A stretch of 12,670 nucleotides of DNA from JARRLC01 sp050290865. GTDB taxonomy: Bacteria; Pseudomonadota; Alphaproteobacteria; Rhizobiales; Rhodomicrobiaceae. Under the pieces are notes generated by a model. It saw only the letters and a list, made by a program, of their open reading frames with translations, made no database searches and was not told where the DNA came from. The translations under genes were made by a program, and so were the position numbers. Positions 6,830-12,670 of this stretch are shown here, piece after piece; the stretch's first letter is position 1, and every line of letters starts with the position of its first letter. The stretch lies in NCBI GenBank assembly GCA_050290865.1, contig JBNKIW010000060.1:1-12670 (forward strand). Direction: 5' to 3'.

Positions 6830-7673
6830 CGGGCTGCAGCGGCCAGGCAGCAATCGCCGCTTGGACGTCCGTAACAGTCGAGAAGATATAGGGATTCGCG
6901 ATGAATTGCGTACCGGCTGAGAACGCTCCATCCGCAAATGCGGTCTCTCTCACAAAGCCCAGGAAGTGAACACGTTCCCGCATATGTACCGCACCGCGGG
7001 CCGATGTTCGCTCGTTGAATACACCGGAAATAAGGATACCGTCCGAATAGAGACGGCAATCCCAATCCCGCACATATTCGCCGCCAAGGCCGACATGGAT
7101 GCGGTCGTAGATGTCACCGCCATCGACGAAGGTGCGGAAGTCCACCAAGATCGCGCGGTATGAATCATTCAGTGCTGGGAATTTATGAGGCTGGCCATCA
7201 CGCTCACATGTCTGGCAGATGCGTTGAACCGCCATGAGCGTTTCGCCTTCGATTGACGGCATCAGAGCCTCCGCGTTAGTGCTCAAGCACGGCAAAAACC
7301 ACGGGGTTCCATCTTCGTCAGCGGAAGGCTGCGTGGCGTCTTCAACGGTCTGTGTGTCTTCCAGGCGCATCAATTCAACCAGCCAGTTATTGCCGGCGCA
7401 AGTGAACCCGAAACCCAGTGCCGACTGACCTTCACCCGGCACCTCATAAGACGGGGCGATTCCAGCTTGGTGCAGCGCGTAAGCAAAACGCAGTTCGAAA
7501 AAGCGTGCTTTGTTTGCGCGAATCACCCCCCCATTGCGCTCGATGGCGGTTAACAGAGGCTGAGCCCACGCAATGTTGGTGAGATTACGGATGATCTTGT
7601 CGACGAATGTTGCTTCCCGATCCGAAAGAAAATCCCAGCTGTGCTCATCGTCGCGCATCTGTTTGTTGACCAT
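6807..7673 (-). CDS. hypothetical protein, possible PD-(D/E)XK-like core
   Basis: A 288-aa soluble protein that I do not recognise by name. After a charged N-terminal helix region there is ARFFELRFAYALHQAG (56-71), then a YEV strand (76-78), then GFGFTCAGNNWLVELMRL (87-104). This helix-strand-strand layout, ending in a WLVELMR strand, is like the core of PD-(D/E)XK-fold proteins. However, the usual acidic residue on the second strand is Gly or Phe here and the E-x-K becomes E-L-M-R, so nuclease activity is doubtful. A later YRAILVDFRTF (172-182) strand is typical of the same kind of protein. It lies 15 nt after the FlbD-like gene, so both are probably one operon. The DNA is less GC-rich than the neighbours, which suggests transfer. 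The fold call is inference. Confidence 0.65.
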   Translation of the reverse strand: MVNKQMRDDEHSWDFLSDREATFVDKIIRNLTNIAWAQPLLTAIERNGGVIRANKARFFELRFAYALHQAGIAPSYEVPGEGQSALGFGFTCAGNNWLVELMRLEDTQTVEDATQPSADEDGTPWFLPCLSTNAEALMPSIEGETLMAVQRICQTCERDGQPHKFPALNDSYRAILVDFRTFVDGGDIYDRIHVGLGGEYVRDWDCRLYSDGILISGVFNERTSARGAVHMRERVHFLGFVRETAFADGAFSAGTQFIANPYIFSTVTDVQAAIAAWPLQPVTVLNGE

Positions 7674-7688
7674 CCGACACGGCTCAAT

Positions 7689-7916
7689 TCAGGCGTGTCG
7701 CGCCGCTTCAGGCTCAGCCGCTTCAAAGAGCTTCGCGACTTCATCGATCAATTCTTTGACATCCTGGTGCGTCTTGTTGCGGAACACGATGCGGGTCCCC
7801 TCAATAAGAGGACCCATGCTGGGTCCGCTTGTTGGCACTGGTGCAAAATGGATGATCTCTGCGGAATTGATATTGATGAGCGTGTCATTGGGGCGCGTGA
7901 GACGCAGAATTCTCAT
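7689..7916 (-). CDS. small FlbD-like protein
   Basis: A 75-aa protein starting MRILRLTRPNDTLININSAE, which resembles the compact beta domain of the FlbD family (xxLTRxNGxxxxxNxxxIxxI). A second strand pair follows (GTRIVFRNKTHQDVKELIDEVAKLF), where FlbD also has a short strand and helix. FlbD itself is a small flagellar-associated protein, but no flagellar gene is near, so the family link is a sequence resemblance only. A CAGGA sequence lies about eight bases before the ATG. It is the first gene of the two-gene module with the 288-aa protein. It could be a small partner or regulator of that protein. Confidence 0.6.
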   Translation of the reverse strand: MRILRLTRPNDTLININSAEIIHFAPVPTSGPSMGPLIEGTRIVFRNKTHQDVKELIDEVAKLFEAAEPEAARHA

Positions 7917-8503
7917 GGTGCATTCCTGTGGCTATTCACGAAATCTGGTAACGGCGATCGAACAATACGCCATGAAGGCCAGTACCACCGTAACCTTGCG
8001 CCAGTCGGGTGAATCTGCTGGCGCCTTTCAACAAGACGGTCAGAAACGGGGCGTACCGGTTTCTCCCTCGCGTCGCGGAGGTCGTCATGCCGCGGCCAGT
8101 TCTGCCCGATGACCAGCTCGGTTACCGTTCAACTTCCGCGCCTTTGCATGCGCGAATGACAATGCCTGGCCTCCGCACGTCCTACGATGTCCTCCCTGGC
8201 AGCACATAAATACGGGGCCAGCATCCAAGCCGCCTGACCATTATTGCTCGATTGCCGGGGCAGCCACACTGAGGATTACTTTTGGCGCCGTCTCGCTTGC
8301 AAGGGCATCGCTCGAATTCGCTCCAGACCATGATACAAATGGAGAGAGAAATTCGGACGCCGCACACCTCCGTTGACGACGAGCATCGTTTCCTGTTGGC
8401 CAAAATATCAATGGCTTAGCAAGACCGCCAAGCTATTGATATGCTCGCGCGGTGATGGCGCGATCGACTGAGACGCCTGGTACAACGGTCGCGGTCTCTT
8501 CCA
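7917..8503. other. 587-nt gap without a convincing gene
   Basis: Lower GC than the depolymerase gene to its right. Short open frames on both strands give Cys-rich or basic products with no family likeness. The notable element is the inverted repeat at 8405-8442. It may contain decayed mobile or gene remnants and must hold the promoters of the FlbD-like gene and probably of the depolymerase. Confidence 0.5.
8405..8442. repeat. 13-base inverted repeat
   Basis: ATATCAATGGCTT (8405-8417) and AAGCTATTGATAT (8430-8442) pair over 13 bases with one mismatch around a 12-base loop. It lies 60 bases before the earliest start of the depolymerase. Possible roles are an operator, an attachment or end repeat of a mobile element, or a hairpin; no T-tract follows. 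Confidence 0.6.
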
Positions 8504-9730
8504 TTGGGTGACCACAATCCCTCGGGGAGCGTCTGCCGGGTATGTGGAAGTCTGGCGCCAGCTTCAAAAACGCGAGCCTTGAATCTGACCGTGCCGTCCC
8601 TTGCGCCGCCATCTGCTTTGGACTTCTGGAACTGGTTCATCCCCCGCGAACAGCCCGCGCGCCGCGCCTTCGGTATCCGGCAGGTGCATCACCGCGGACG
8701 CGATATCGCCGTTCGCGAGGATACAGTGGCGGATTGGCCGTTTGCCGCCCTGCTTGAATTCCTTCCCGCGACCGAGACCGCTCAGCAGTTTCTGTTCATC
8801 CCGCCGCTTTCCGGCCATTTCGCCTTTCTGCTGCGGGACGCCGTCATCGGCCTTTTACCTCGCGCCCGGGTTTTCGTCCTCGACTGGGTCAACGCCCGCC
8901 ACGTCCCTTCGAGCATGGGGGATTTCGATTTTGATGACAACATCGCCCATGTTCTGCGCGCTCTCAGCCTGCTCGGCCCCAGCACACACGTCTTCGCTGT
9001 CTGTCAGGGCGTGATACCGGCGCTGGCCGCTACGGCGATCCTGGCTCGGGAAGATGGAACGCTGGCGCCACGTTCTCTCATCCTGATGGCCGGCCCTGTT
9101 GATCCGCTCGCAAATCCGACGCGGGTGGTCCGCCTGCTGCGGGAAAGACCGCTCGATTGGTTCCGCGCCAACGCGCTCGCGCGGATTGGCGAGGGATACC
9201 CTGGCGCGGACCGTGTGGTCTACCCGGCCAGTGTTCAGTTCCATAGCCTCCTGGCCTATGCCGCGCGTCATCTCGCCAGTGGCCTGGAGCTTTCCAGCAA
9301 GATCCTCAACGACGACGGCGTTGATCGCGAGCGGTTCCCGTTCCTCGACCTCTACATGTCGATCATGGATCTGACGGCCAAGTTCTTCCTTGAGAACGTG
9401 CCGCTCGTTTTTCACGAGCGGGCGCTCTGCACGGGGGTGCTGCGGTGGCGGGGTGCGCCGGTCGACTTTGGAACCATCCGCCGCACCGCGCTGATGACGA
9501 TCGAAGGTGAGTTCGACGATATCGCGGCGCCCGGCCAGACCGGCGCAGCTCATGCACTCTGCCGTTGCATCCCGCCGGAGAACCGCAAACGCTATGTGGT
9601 GCCGGGCTCCGGGCATTTTTCGCTGTTTCATGGGCGGCGATGGCGCGAACGGGTGCTGCCGGAAATACTCTCCTTCACTGAGGGACCGGCTTTGCGATTT
9701 CGTCCCGGCTCAAGAGACCGCATACTGTAG
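8504..9730 (+). CDS. phaZ: intracellular polyhydroxyalkanoate depolymerase, PhaZ family
   Basis: A 408-aa alpha/beta hydrolase of the intracellular PHB depolymerase family (like Ralstonia PhaZ1), which cleaves stored polyhydroxyalkanoate in granules in the cytoplasm. It shows the family landmarks in order: FGIRQV...GRDIAV (56-70), PPLSGH (100-105), VFVLDWVNAR (123-132), the Cys nucleophile in FAVCQG (C167), AGPVDPLANP (196-205), and the C-terminal domain with ALMTIEGEFDDI (329-340) and SGHFSLFHGRRWR (369-381). Likely catalytic residues are C167, D338 or D339, and H371. The usual CQP is CQG here. The first codon is TTG with no strong ribosome site; GTG at 8591 is an alternative, so the N-terminus is uncertain. 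No phaC, phaA/B or phasin gene lies nearby. Confidence 0.88.
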   Translation: MGDHNPSGSVCRVCGSLAPASKTRALNLTVPSLAPPSALDFWNWFIPREQPARRAFGIRQVHHRGRDIAVREDTVADWPFAALLEFLPATETAQQFLFIPPLSGHFAFLLRDAVIGLLPRARVFVLDWVNARHVPSSMGDFDFDDNIAHVLRALSLLGPSTHVFAVCQGVIPALAATAILAREDGTLAPRSLILMAGPVDPLANPTRVVRLLRERPLDWFRANALARIGEGYPGADRVVYPASVQFHSLLAYAARHLASGLELSSKILNDDGVDRERFPFLDLYMSIMDLTAKFFLENVPLVFHERALCTGVLRWRGAPVDFGTIRRTALMTIEGEFDDIAAPGQTGAAHALCRCIPPENRKRYVVPGSGHFSLFHGRRWRERVLPEILSFTEGPALRFRPGSRDRIL

Positions 9731-10044
9731 ATTAACTGCCCCATCACCGCGAGAGCACCAGCAGCAGCTTTTGGAGCGATGCGCCGCCGCCAGTAAACCG
9801 ATCGAATTCAGTGAGATGTGGCCGTTTCTGCCCTGCGGCAAAGGCTTTCCACGCATCCGGCCTAGCGTCTGGCGAGCATCGCCTGAAAACAGCGGCGCGT
9901 TTGCTAGGCACCGACGTGGAGAACGGTCCGCCGCGCCCAGGGTGATGCCAGAGCCCATGAGCGTTGGCTGAGGCACCCGGATGCCGCTACCATGGCTGGA
10001 AACTGCACCGGCACCGCCGTTCCCAAATGGTGGGACAATCAGAA
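9731..10044. other. 314-nt gap, nothing recognised
   Basis: Between the depolymerase stop and the arfB start. Open frames run through it on both strands (for example minus 9710-10078), but none shows a known domain or a ribosome site. No clear terminator hairpin was seen after the depolymerase gene. Confidence 0.5.
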
Positions 10045-10470
10045 ATGGCAGCGCTTCAGATAACCGCAGAGATCGCAATCGGCGAGAACGAACTGGAGGA
10101 GCATTTCATCCAGGCGCCGGGCCCGGGCGGTCAGAACGTCAACAAAGTCGCGACCGCGGTCCAGCTTCGTTTCGATGTGGCGCGTTCGCCCTCCCTGCCG
10201 CAGGATGTACGCGATCGCCTGATGGCGCTGTGCGGCCGGCGCCTGACCAAAGACGGTGTGCTGGTGCTGATTGCGCGCCGTCATCGGTCCCAGGAGCGCA
10301 ATCGCGCCGAAGCCCGCGAACGGCTGGCGGACCTGATCCGGCATGCCGCCGCGCCACCAAAGCCGCGCCGCCCCACGCGGCCGACGCTGGCGGCCAAGCG
10401 GCGCAGGCTCGAAGCGAAGAGCGCGCGGGCGGCGTTGAAGCGCGAGCGTGCCAAGCCTTCCGAGCTATGA
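10045..10470 (+). CDS. arfB: alternative ribosome-rescue factor ArfB (peptidyl-tRNA hydrolase)
   Basis: A 141-aa protein of the ArfB/YaeJ family, which enters stalled ribosomes lacking a stop codon and releases the peptide by hydrolysing peptidyl-tRNA. The catalytic GGQ lies in IQAPGPGGQNVNKVATAV (residues 23-40, GGQ at 28-30), the hallmark of class-I release-factor-like proteins. A long basic C-terminal tail (PKPRRPTRP...KRRRLEAK) is the part that sits in the mRNA entry channel in characterised ArfB. The ATG at 10045 is preferred: MAALQIT begins the domain and a GGTGGGA lies about nine bases upstream. Starts at 10027 and 9964 would add unconserved residues. The DUF2161 gene follows 93 bases downstream on the same strand and could be co-transcribed. 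Confidence 0.92.
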   Translation: MAALQITAEIAIGENELEEHFIQAPGPGGQNVNKVATAVQLRFDVARSPSLPQDVRDRLMALCGRRLTKDGVLVLIARRHRSQERNRAEARERLADLIRHAAAPPKPRRPTRPTLAAKRRRLEAKSARAALKRERAKPSEL

Positions 10471-10563
10471 TGCCGCCCTTTCGCCGCCGCACACCCGGCT
10501 CGACAGGCGCACGAATCTCCGGTAGGCGCTCGTCATCCGAGCACTCTCTGGGGGACCGGCGCC

Positions 10564-11253
10564 TTGGAAACGAGCCTCTATCTGCCAGTCAAACGGTTTC
10601 TCGAAAACCTGGGCTTCGAGGTGAAGGGCGAGGTCTGTGGCTGCGATCTGGTGGCGCTGAAAGAGGGCACACCGGCAGCCGTCGTCATCGGTGAGCTGAA
10701 ACTCACCTTCAATCTCGATCTGGTGCTGCAGGCGGTCGGCCGCTCGGCGGCATGCGACGAGCTTTGGCTGGCTGTTCGCGCGTCGCGGCGCGGACGCGGC
10801 CGTGAACGCGACCCAAGAGTGCGCAAGCTGTGCCGGCTGCTCGGCGTCGGACTGCTCTGTGTAACGGCATCGGGCAGCGTCGAGGTGCTGGTCGAGCCTG
10901 GCCCCTGGCGTCCGCGACGCGACGCCAAGCAACGCTCCAAAATCGTGAGCGAGCACCGGCGCCGCCAGGGTGATCCGGCTACCGGCGGAAGCACCAGGCG
11001 TCCCGTCATGACCGCCTACAGGCAGCAGGCGCTCCTTTGCGCCGCCGCGCTGTCGCAGGCGCCCGCGCGGCCACGGGACTTGAAGAGCATGGCGCCGGAC
11101 GCGCCGAAAATCCTGCTCAGAAACGTTTACGGCTGGTTCGTCCGGGTTGAACGTGGCGTGTATGCGCTGACAGACAGCGGCAAGGCCGCCTTGATCCGGT
11201 GGCCCACTGCGTTGCCCGCCGCAGACGGGAGCGCTGCCCTCATGTCCACCTGA
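10564..11253 (+). CDS. DUF2161 family protein, PD-(D/E)XK-type
   Basis: A 229-aa member of the DUF2161 family. The first 100 residues carry a likely PD-(D/E)XK core: LENLGFEVKGEV (13-24), GCDLVAL (26-32, D28) and VIGELKLTFN (41-50, with E44-L-K46). A conserved SRRGRGRERDPRVRKLCRLLG segment and EVLVEPGPWRPRRD follow. The C-terminal part has GGSTRRPVMTAYRQQAL and a winged-helix-like end (ILLRNVYGWFVRVERGVYALT). The family is often labelled phosphodiesterase, but its substrate is not established. The start is TTG (METSLYLP), about nine bases after a GGGGGA ribosome site, and it matches the family N-terminus. Length is normal and the catalytic residues are intact. It ends just before the convergent GST pseudogene. 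Confidence 0.85.
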   Translation: METSLYLPVKRFLENLGFEVKGEVCGCDLVALKEGTPAAVVIGELKLTFNLDLVLQAVGRSAACDELWLAVRASRRGRGRERDPRVRKLCRLLGVGLLCVTASGSVEVLVEPGPWRPRRDAKQRSKIVSEHRRRQGDPATGGSTRRPVMTAYRQQALLCAAALSQAPARPRDLKSMAPDAPKILLRNVYGWFVRVERGVYALTDSGKAALIRWPTALPAADGSAALMST

Positions 11254-11939
11254 TCAGACCTCATGCAAACGATTGGCTACCCGTCTGGTCCGGTACAGTT
11301 CGACGGTCCAACGCATGATGGGCCGGTCCTTCCAGCAATCGACGGCGGCGGCAAGCGCTTCCGGCACGGTCATGTTGTGATAGGTTTTCATCTGTTCCGG
11401 CCGCGCAAATGGTGCGAGCAAGCTTGCCACGGTTATGTCCGCCCGGCTAAAACGGCCACCGGCAAGATATTGGCGGCCATCAGCTAGCAGACTATCGAGC
11501 CAGTCAAGCTCTGCGCTGAGTTTCGCGCGGCTCACCTGTGCAGTGCCGAGGTGCTGGCAAAAAGCGCTGGCTTGACCAGATGTGGCGCTGTTGGAAGAAT
11601 TTCGGCGTAGGAAAGCCGGCGAACATTTATGCCAACGCCGCGATCCGCGCGCTGCTCGATTTCGAGCGCGCCGGGGAGCGTTAACCGTCTGGCTGCATCT
11701 TGCGCCTGTTGATTCGCCCAATCGATAATGGCGCCGCTTCCTTGTATGATATGCTTGCCATCCCGGAGGATGGGAAGCGTGGTAGCCTTGGCGCCCAAGC
11801 GCTTGGCCAGAATGAAATGCAAGCCGGGTGGCCAGCCAATCTCATCGTAATCCACTCCATGCCAATCGAGCGCCCATCGCGCTTTTTCGCAGAAGTGCGA
11901 TATACCGAATGTAATGAGCTGCGGCTTTTTCCCCGTCAT
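11254..11939 (-). pseudogene. glutathione S-transferase, frameshifted and probably internally deleted
   Basis: The N-terminal frame (from 11939 with an AGGAG ribosome site) is a GST thioredoxin-like domain: LITFGISHFCEKARWALDWHG with a candidate active-site Ser/Cys, then TLPILRDGKHIIQGSGAIIDW. It continues through EQRADRGVGINVRRLSYAE and HLVKPALF and stops at 11532. The C-terminal half of the same protein is in another frame, from about AQVSRAKLSAELDWLDSLL to the end at 11254 (RYLAGGRFSRADITVASLLAPFARP). The two frames cross around 11532-11600. About 30-40 residues normally found between these parts appear to be missing, so a deletion rather than a simple one-base error is likely. Not expected to make a functional enzyme. 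Confidence 0.8.
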
Positions 11940-12353
11940 CAGTTTTGCGCTCCTGCTCGGCGTGGGTGAAATTCCTGCGACTTATTCCGATGCCATGGTG
12001 TAAGGAGATTGCTTCAATGAGCAACCACGCGGACAGCCTGTCATGGTCGCGGGTGGGCATTCTCATCGTGGTCGCGGTCTTTCGCTCGTCAGCGCGCTGG
12101 TACTCAGGCCGCTCGGCAGGCTGGCCCTACTCGCCTGTCCAAGGAGCAGTTCATCTTATTTGAGGCTGCTCCTGCCGAAGTGCCAATGCACAAGCGGCAG
12201 CTTACAGGCCAATAGCGATACCGCCTTAGGCGCCAAGGGAATGACGGCTTATGGAGCGTCGTGTTTTGTGCGTTCAACGGTTGAATTGCATTGCAGGGGA
12301 ACTTGAGCAAACACGATAAAATGCTTGCTACCGTCTCATAAAGAAATCGTGTC
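11940..12353. other. 414-nt gap between GST pseudogene and HIT gene
   Basis: Less GC-rich than the neighbouring genes. It holds one small plus-strand frame with a good ribosome site (12017-12163) and otherwise only short open frames without family likeness. The plus-strand frames between about 12050 and 12240 could be a degraded gene. Confidence 0.45.
12017..12163 (+). CDS. possible 48-aa small membrane protein, perhaps frameshifted
   Basis: AAGGAG lies nine bases before ATG AGC AAC. The start reads MSNHADSLSWSRVGILIVVAVF, a short polar lead and the start of a hydrophobic helix. After that the frame becomes unlike a membrane protein, while the neighbouring frame continues LSLVSALVLRPLGRLALL. 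The true product may therefore have been a single-pass protein broken by a frameshift near 12080. No family recognised. Confidence 0.3.
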   Translation: MSNHADSLSWSRVGILIVVAVFRSSARWYSGRSAGWPYSPVQGAVHLI

Positions 12354-12670
12354 TCAGTAATTCTGCCGCGAGGGTATGACGCCACGCACGCCGCCTCTTG
12401 GATTGTCCACGTCGTCCTTGTAACGGGGAATTAGGTGCATGTGGACGTGGAACACCGTCTGTCCCGCCGCCCCACCCACATTCACGCCCAAGTTGAAGCC
12501 ATCCGGATGATAATTCTGGATGAGCCACGTCCGCGCTACGTCCGCAAGGGCCAGCAGGTCCCGGCGCTCAGCTTCATTTGTCTCGAACCAATCTGCCACA
12601 TGCCGCCGGGGAATGAGGAGAAGATGTCCCGGCGTCACTGGCGACCTGTCCAGAATTGCAAATGCGCTGC
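12354..12670 (-). CDS. HIT family protein (5' end beyond window)
   Basis: The C-terminal 105 residues of a histidine-triad nucleotide hydrolase/transferase. The visible part reads SAFAILDRSPVTPGHLLLIPRRHVADWFE, then NLGVNVGGAAGQTV, then the histidine triad HVHMH in FHVHMHLIPRYKDD, and ends IPSRQNY. HIT proteins cleave nucleoside phosphoramidates and related compounds in the cytoplasm. The frame is open to the window end, where the usual N-terminal CxxC-like part and start should lie; the GTG at 12638 is internal. The catalytic motif is intact. The gene stands alone on the minus strand, 414 bases upstream of the GST pseudogene. Confidence 0.9.
   Translation of the reverse strand, partial: SAFAILDRSPVTPGHLLLIPRRHVADWFETNEAERRDLLALADVARTWLIQNYHPDGFNLGVNVGGAAGQTVFHVHMHLIPRYKDDVDNPRGGVRGVIPSRQNY

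Noticed and set aside
8182..8403. 73-codon Cys-rich minus-strand frame
   Set aside because: No convincing ribosome site, no family likeness, and it lies in a gap that looks non-coding.
8855..9631. 258-codon minus-strand frame
   Set aside because: Antisense to the depolymerase, whose motifs are clear.
9710..10078. 122-codon minus-strand frame between phaZ and arfB
   Set aside because: Overlaps both neighbours' ends without a domain; it may be a remnant or chance.

Overview
The window is high-GC DNA that reads as chromosome of an alphaproteobacterium. The evidence is an intracellular PHA depolymerase (PhaZ family), a DUF2161 PD-(D/E)XK-type protein, an ArfB rescue factor and a GST-like gene, together with strong third-position G/C bias in the genes. 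Species cannot be named from the sequence alone. No rRNA, tRNA, complete insertion sequence or CRISPR array was seen.

Left part (8-1447, all on the minus strand): a tight three-gene operon. It runs from a GerW/YtfJ-type protein to a DUF2953 (YtfI-type) membrane protein to an unrecognised 169-aa protein whose start overlaps the previous stop as ATGA. The first two are the pair best known from Bacillus sporulation, here in a Gram-negative setting.

Centre-left (1604-5911, minus strand): two large hydrolase genes 96 nt apart, probably one operon. The first gene joins a papain-like (C1) cysteine peptidase to an alpha/beta serine hydrolase in one chain. The second is an M6 (immune-inhibitor-A-like) metallopeptidase with two C-terminal proprotein-convertase P-domains. 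Neither has an evident signal peptide. Diverging from them across a 378-nt gap is a small Ala-rich acidic protein of unknown function (6290-6700). This cluster is the best candidate for an undescribed system.

Centre (6807-7916, minus strand): a lower-GC two-gene module, a 75-aa FlbD-like protein followed by a 288-aa protein with a possible PD-(D/E)XK-like core. A 590-nt gap follows, with no convincing gene but a long near-perfect inverted repeat.

Right part: phaZ-type depolymerase, arfB and a DUF2161 gene on the plus strand. Then on the minus strand come a frameshifted and probably internally deleted glutathione S-transferase pseudogene and a HIT-family gene cut by the window end. The right part looks like ordinary housekeeping and carbon-storage genes with some local decay.
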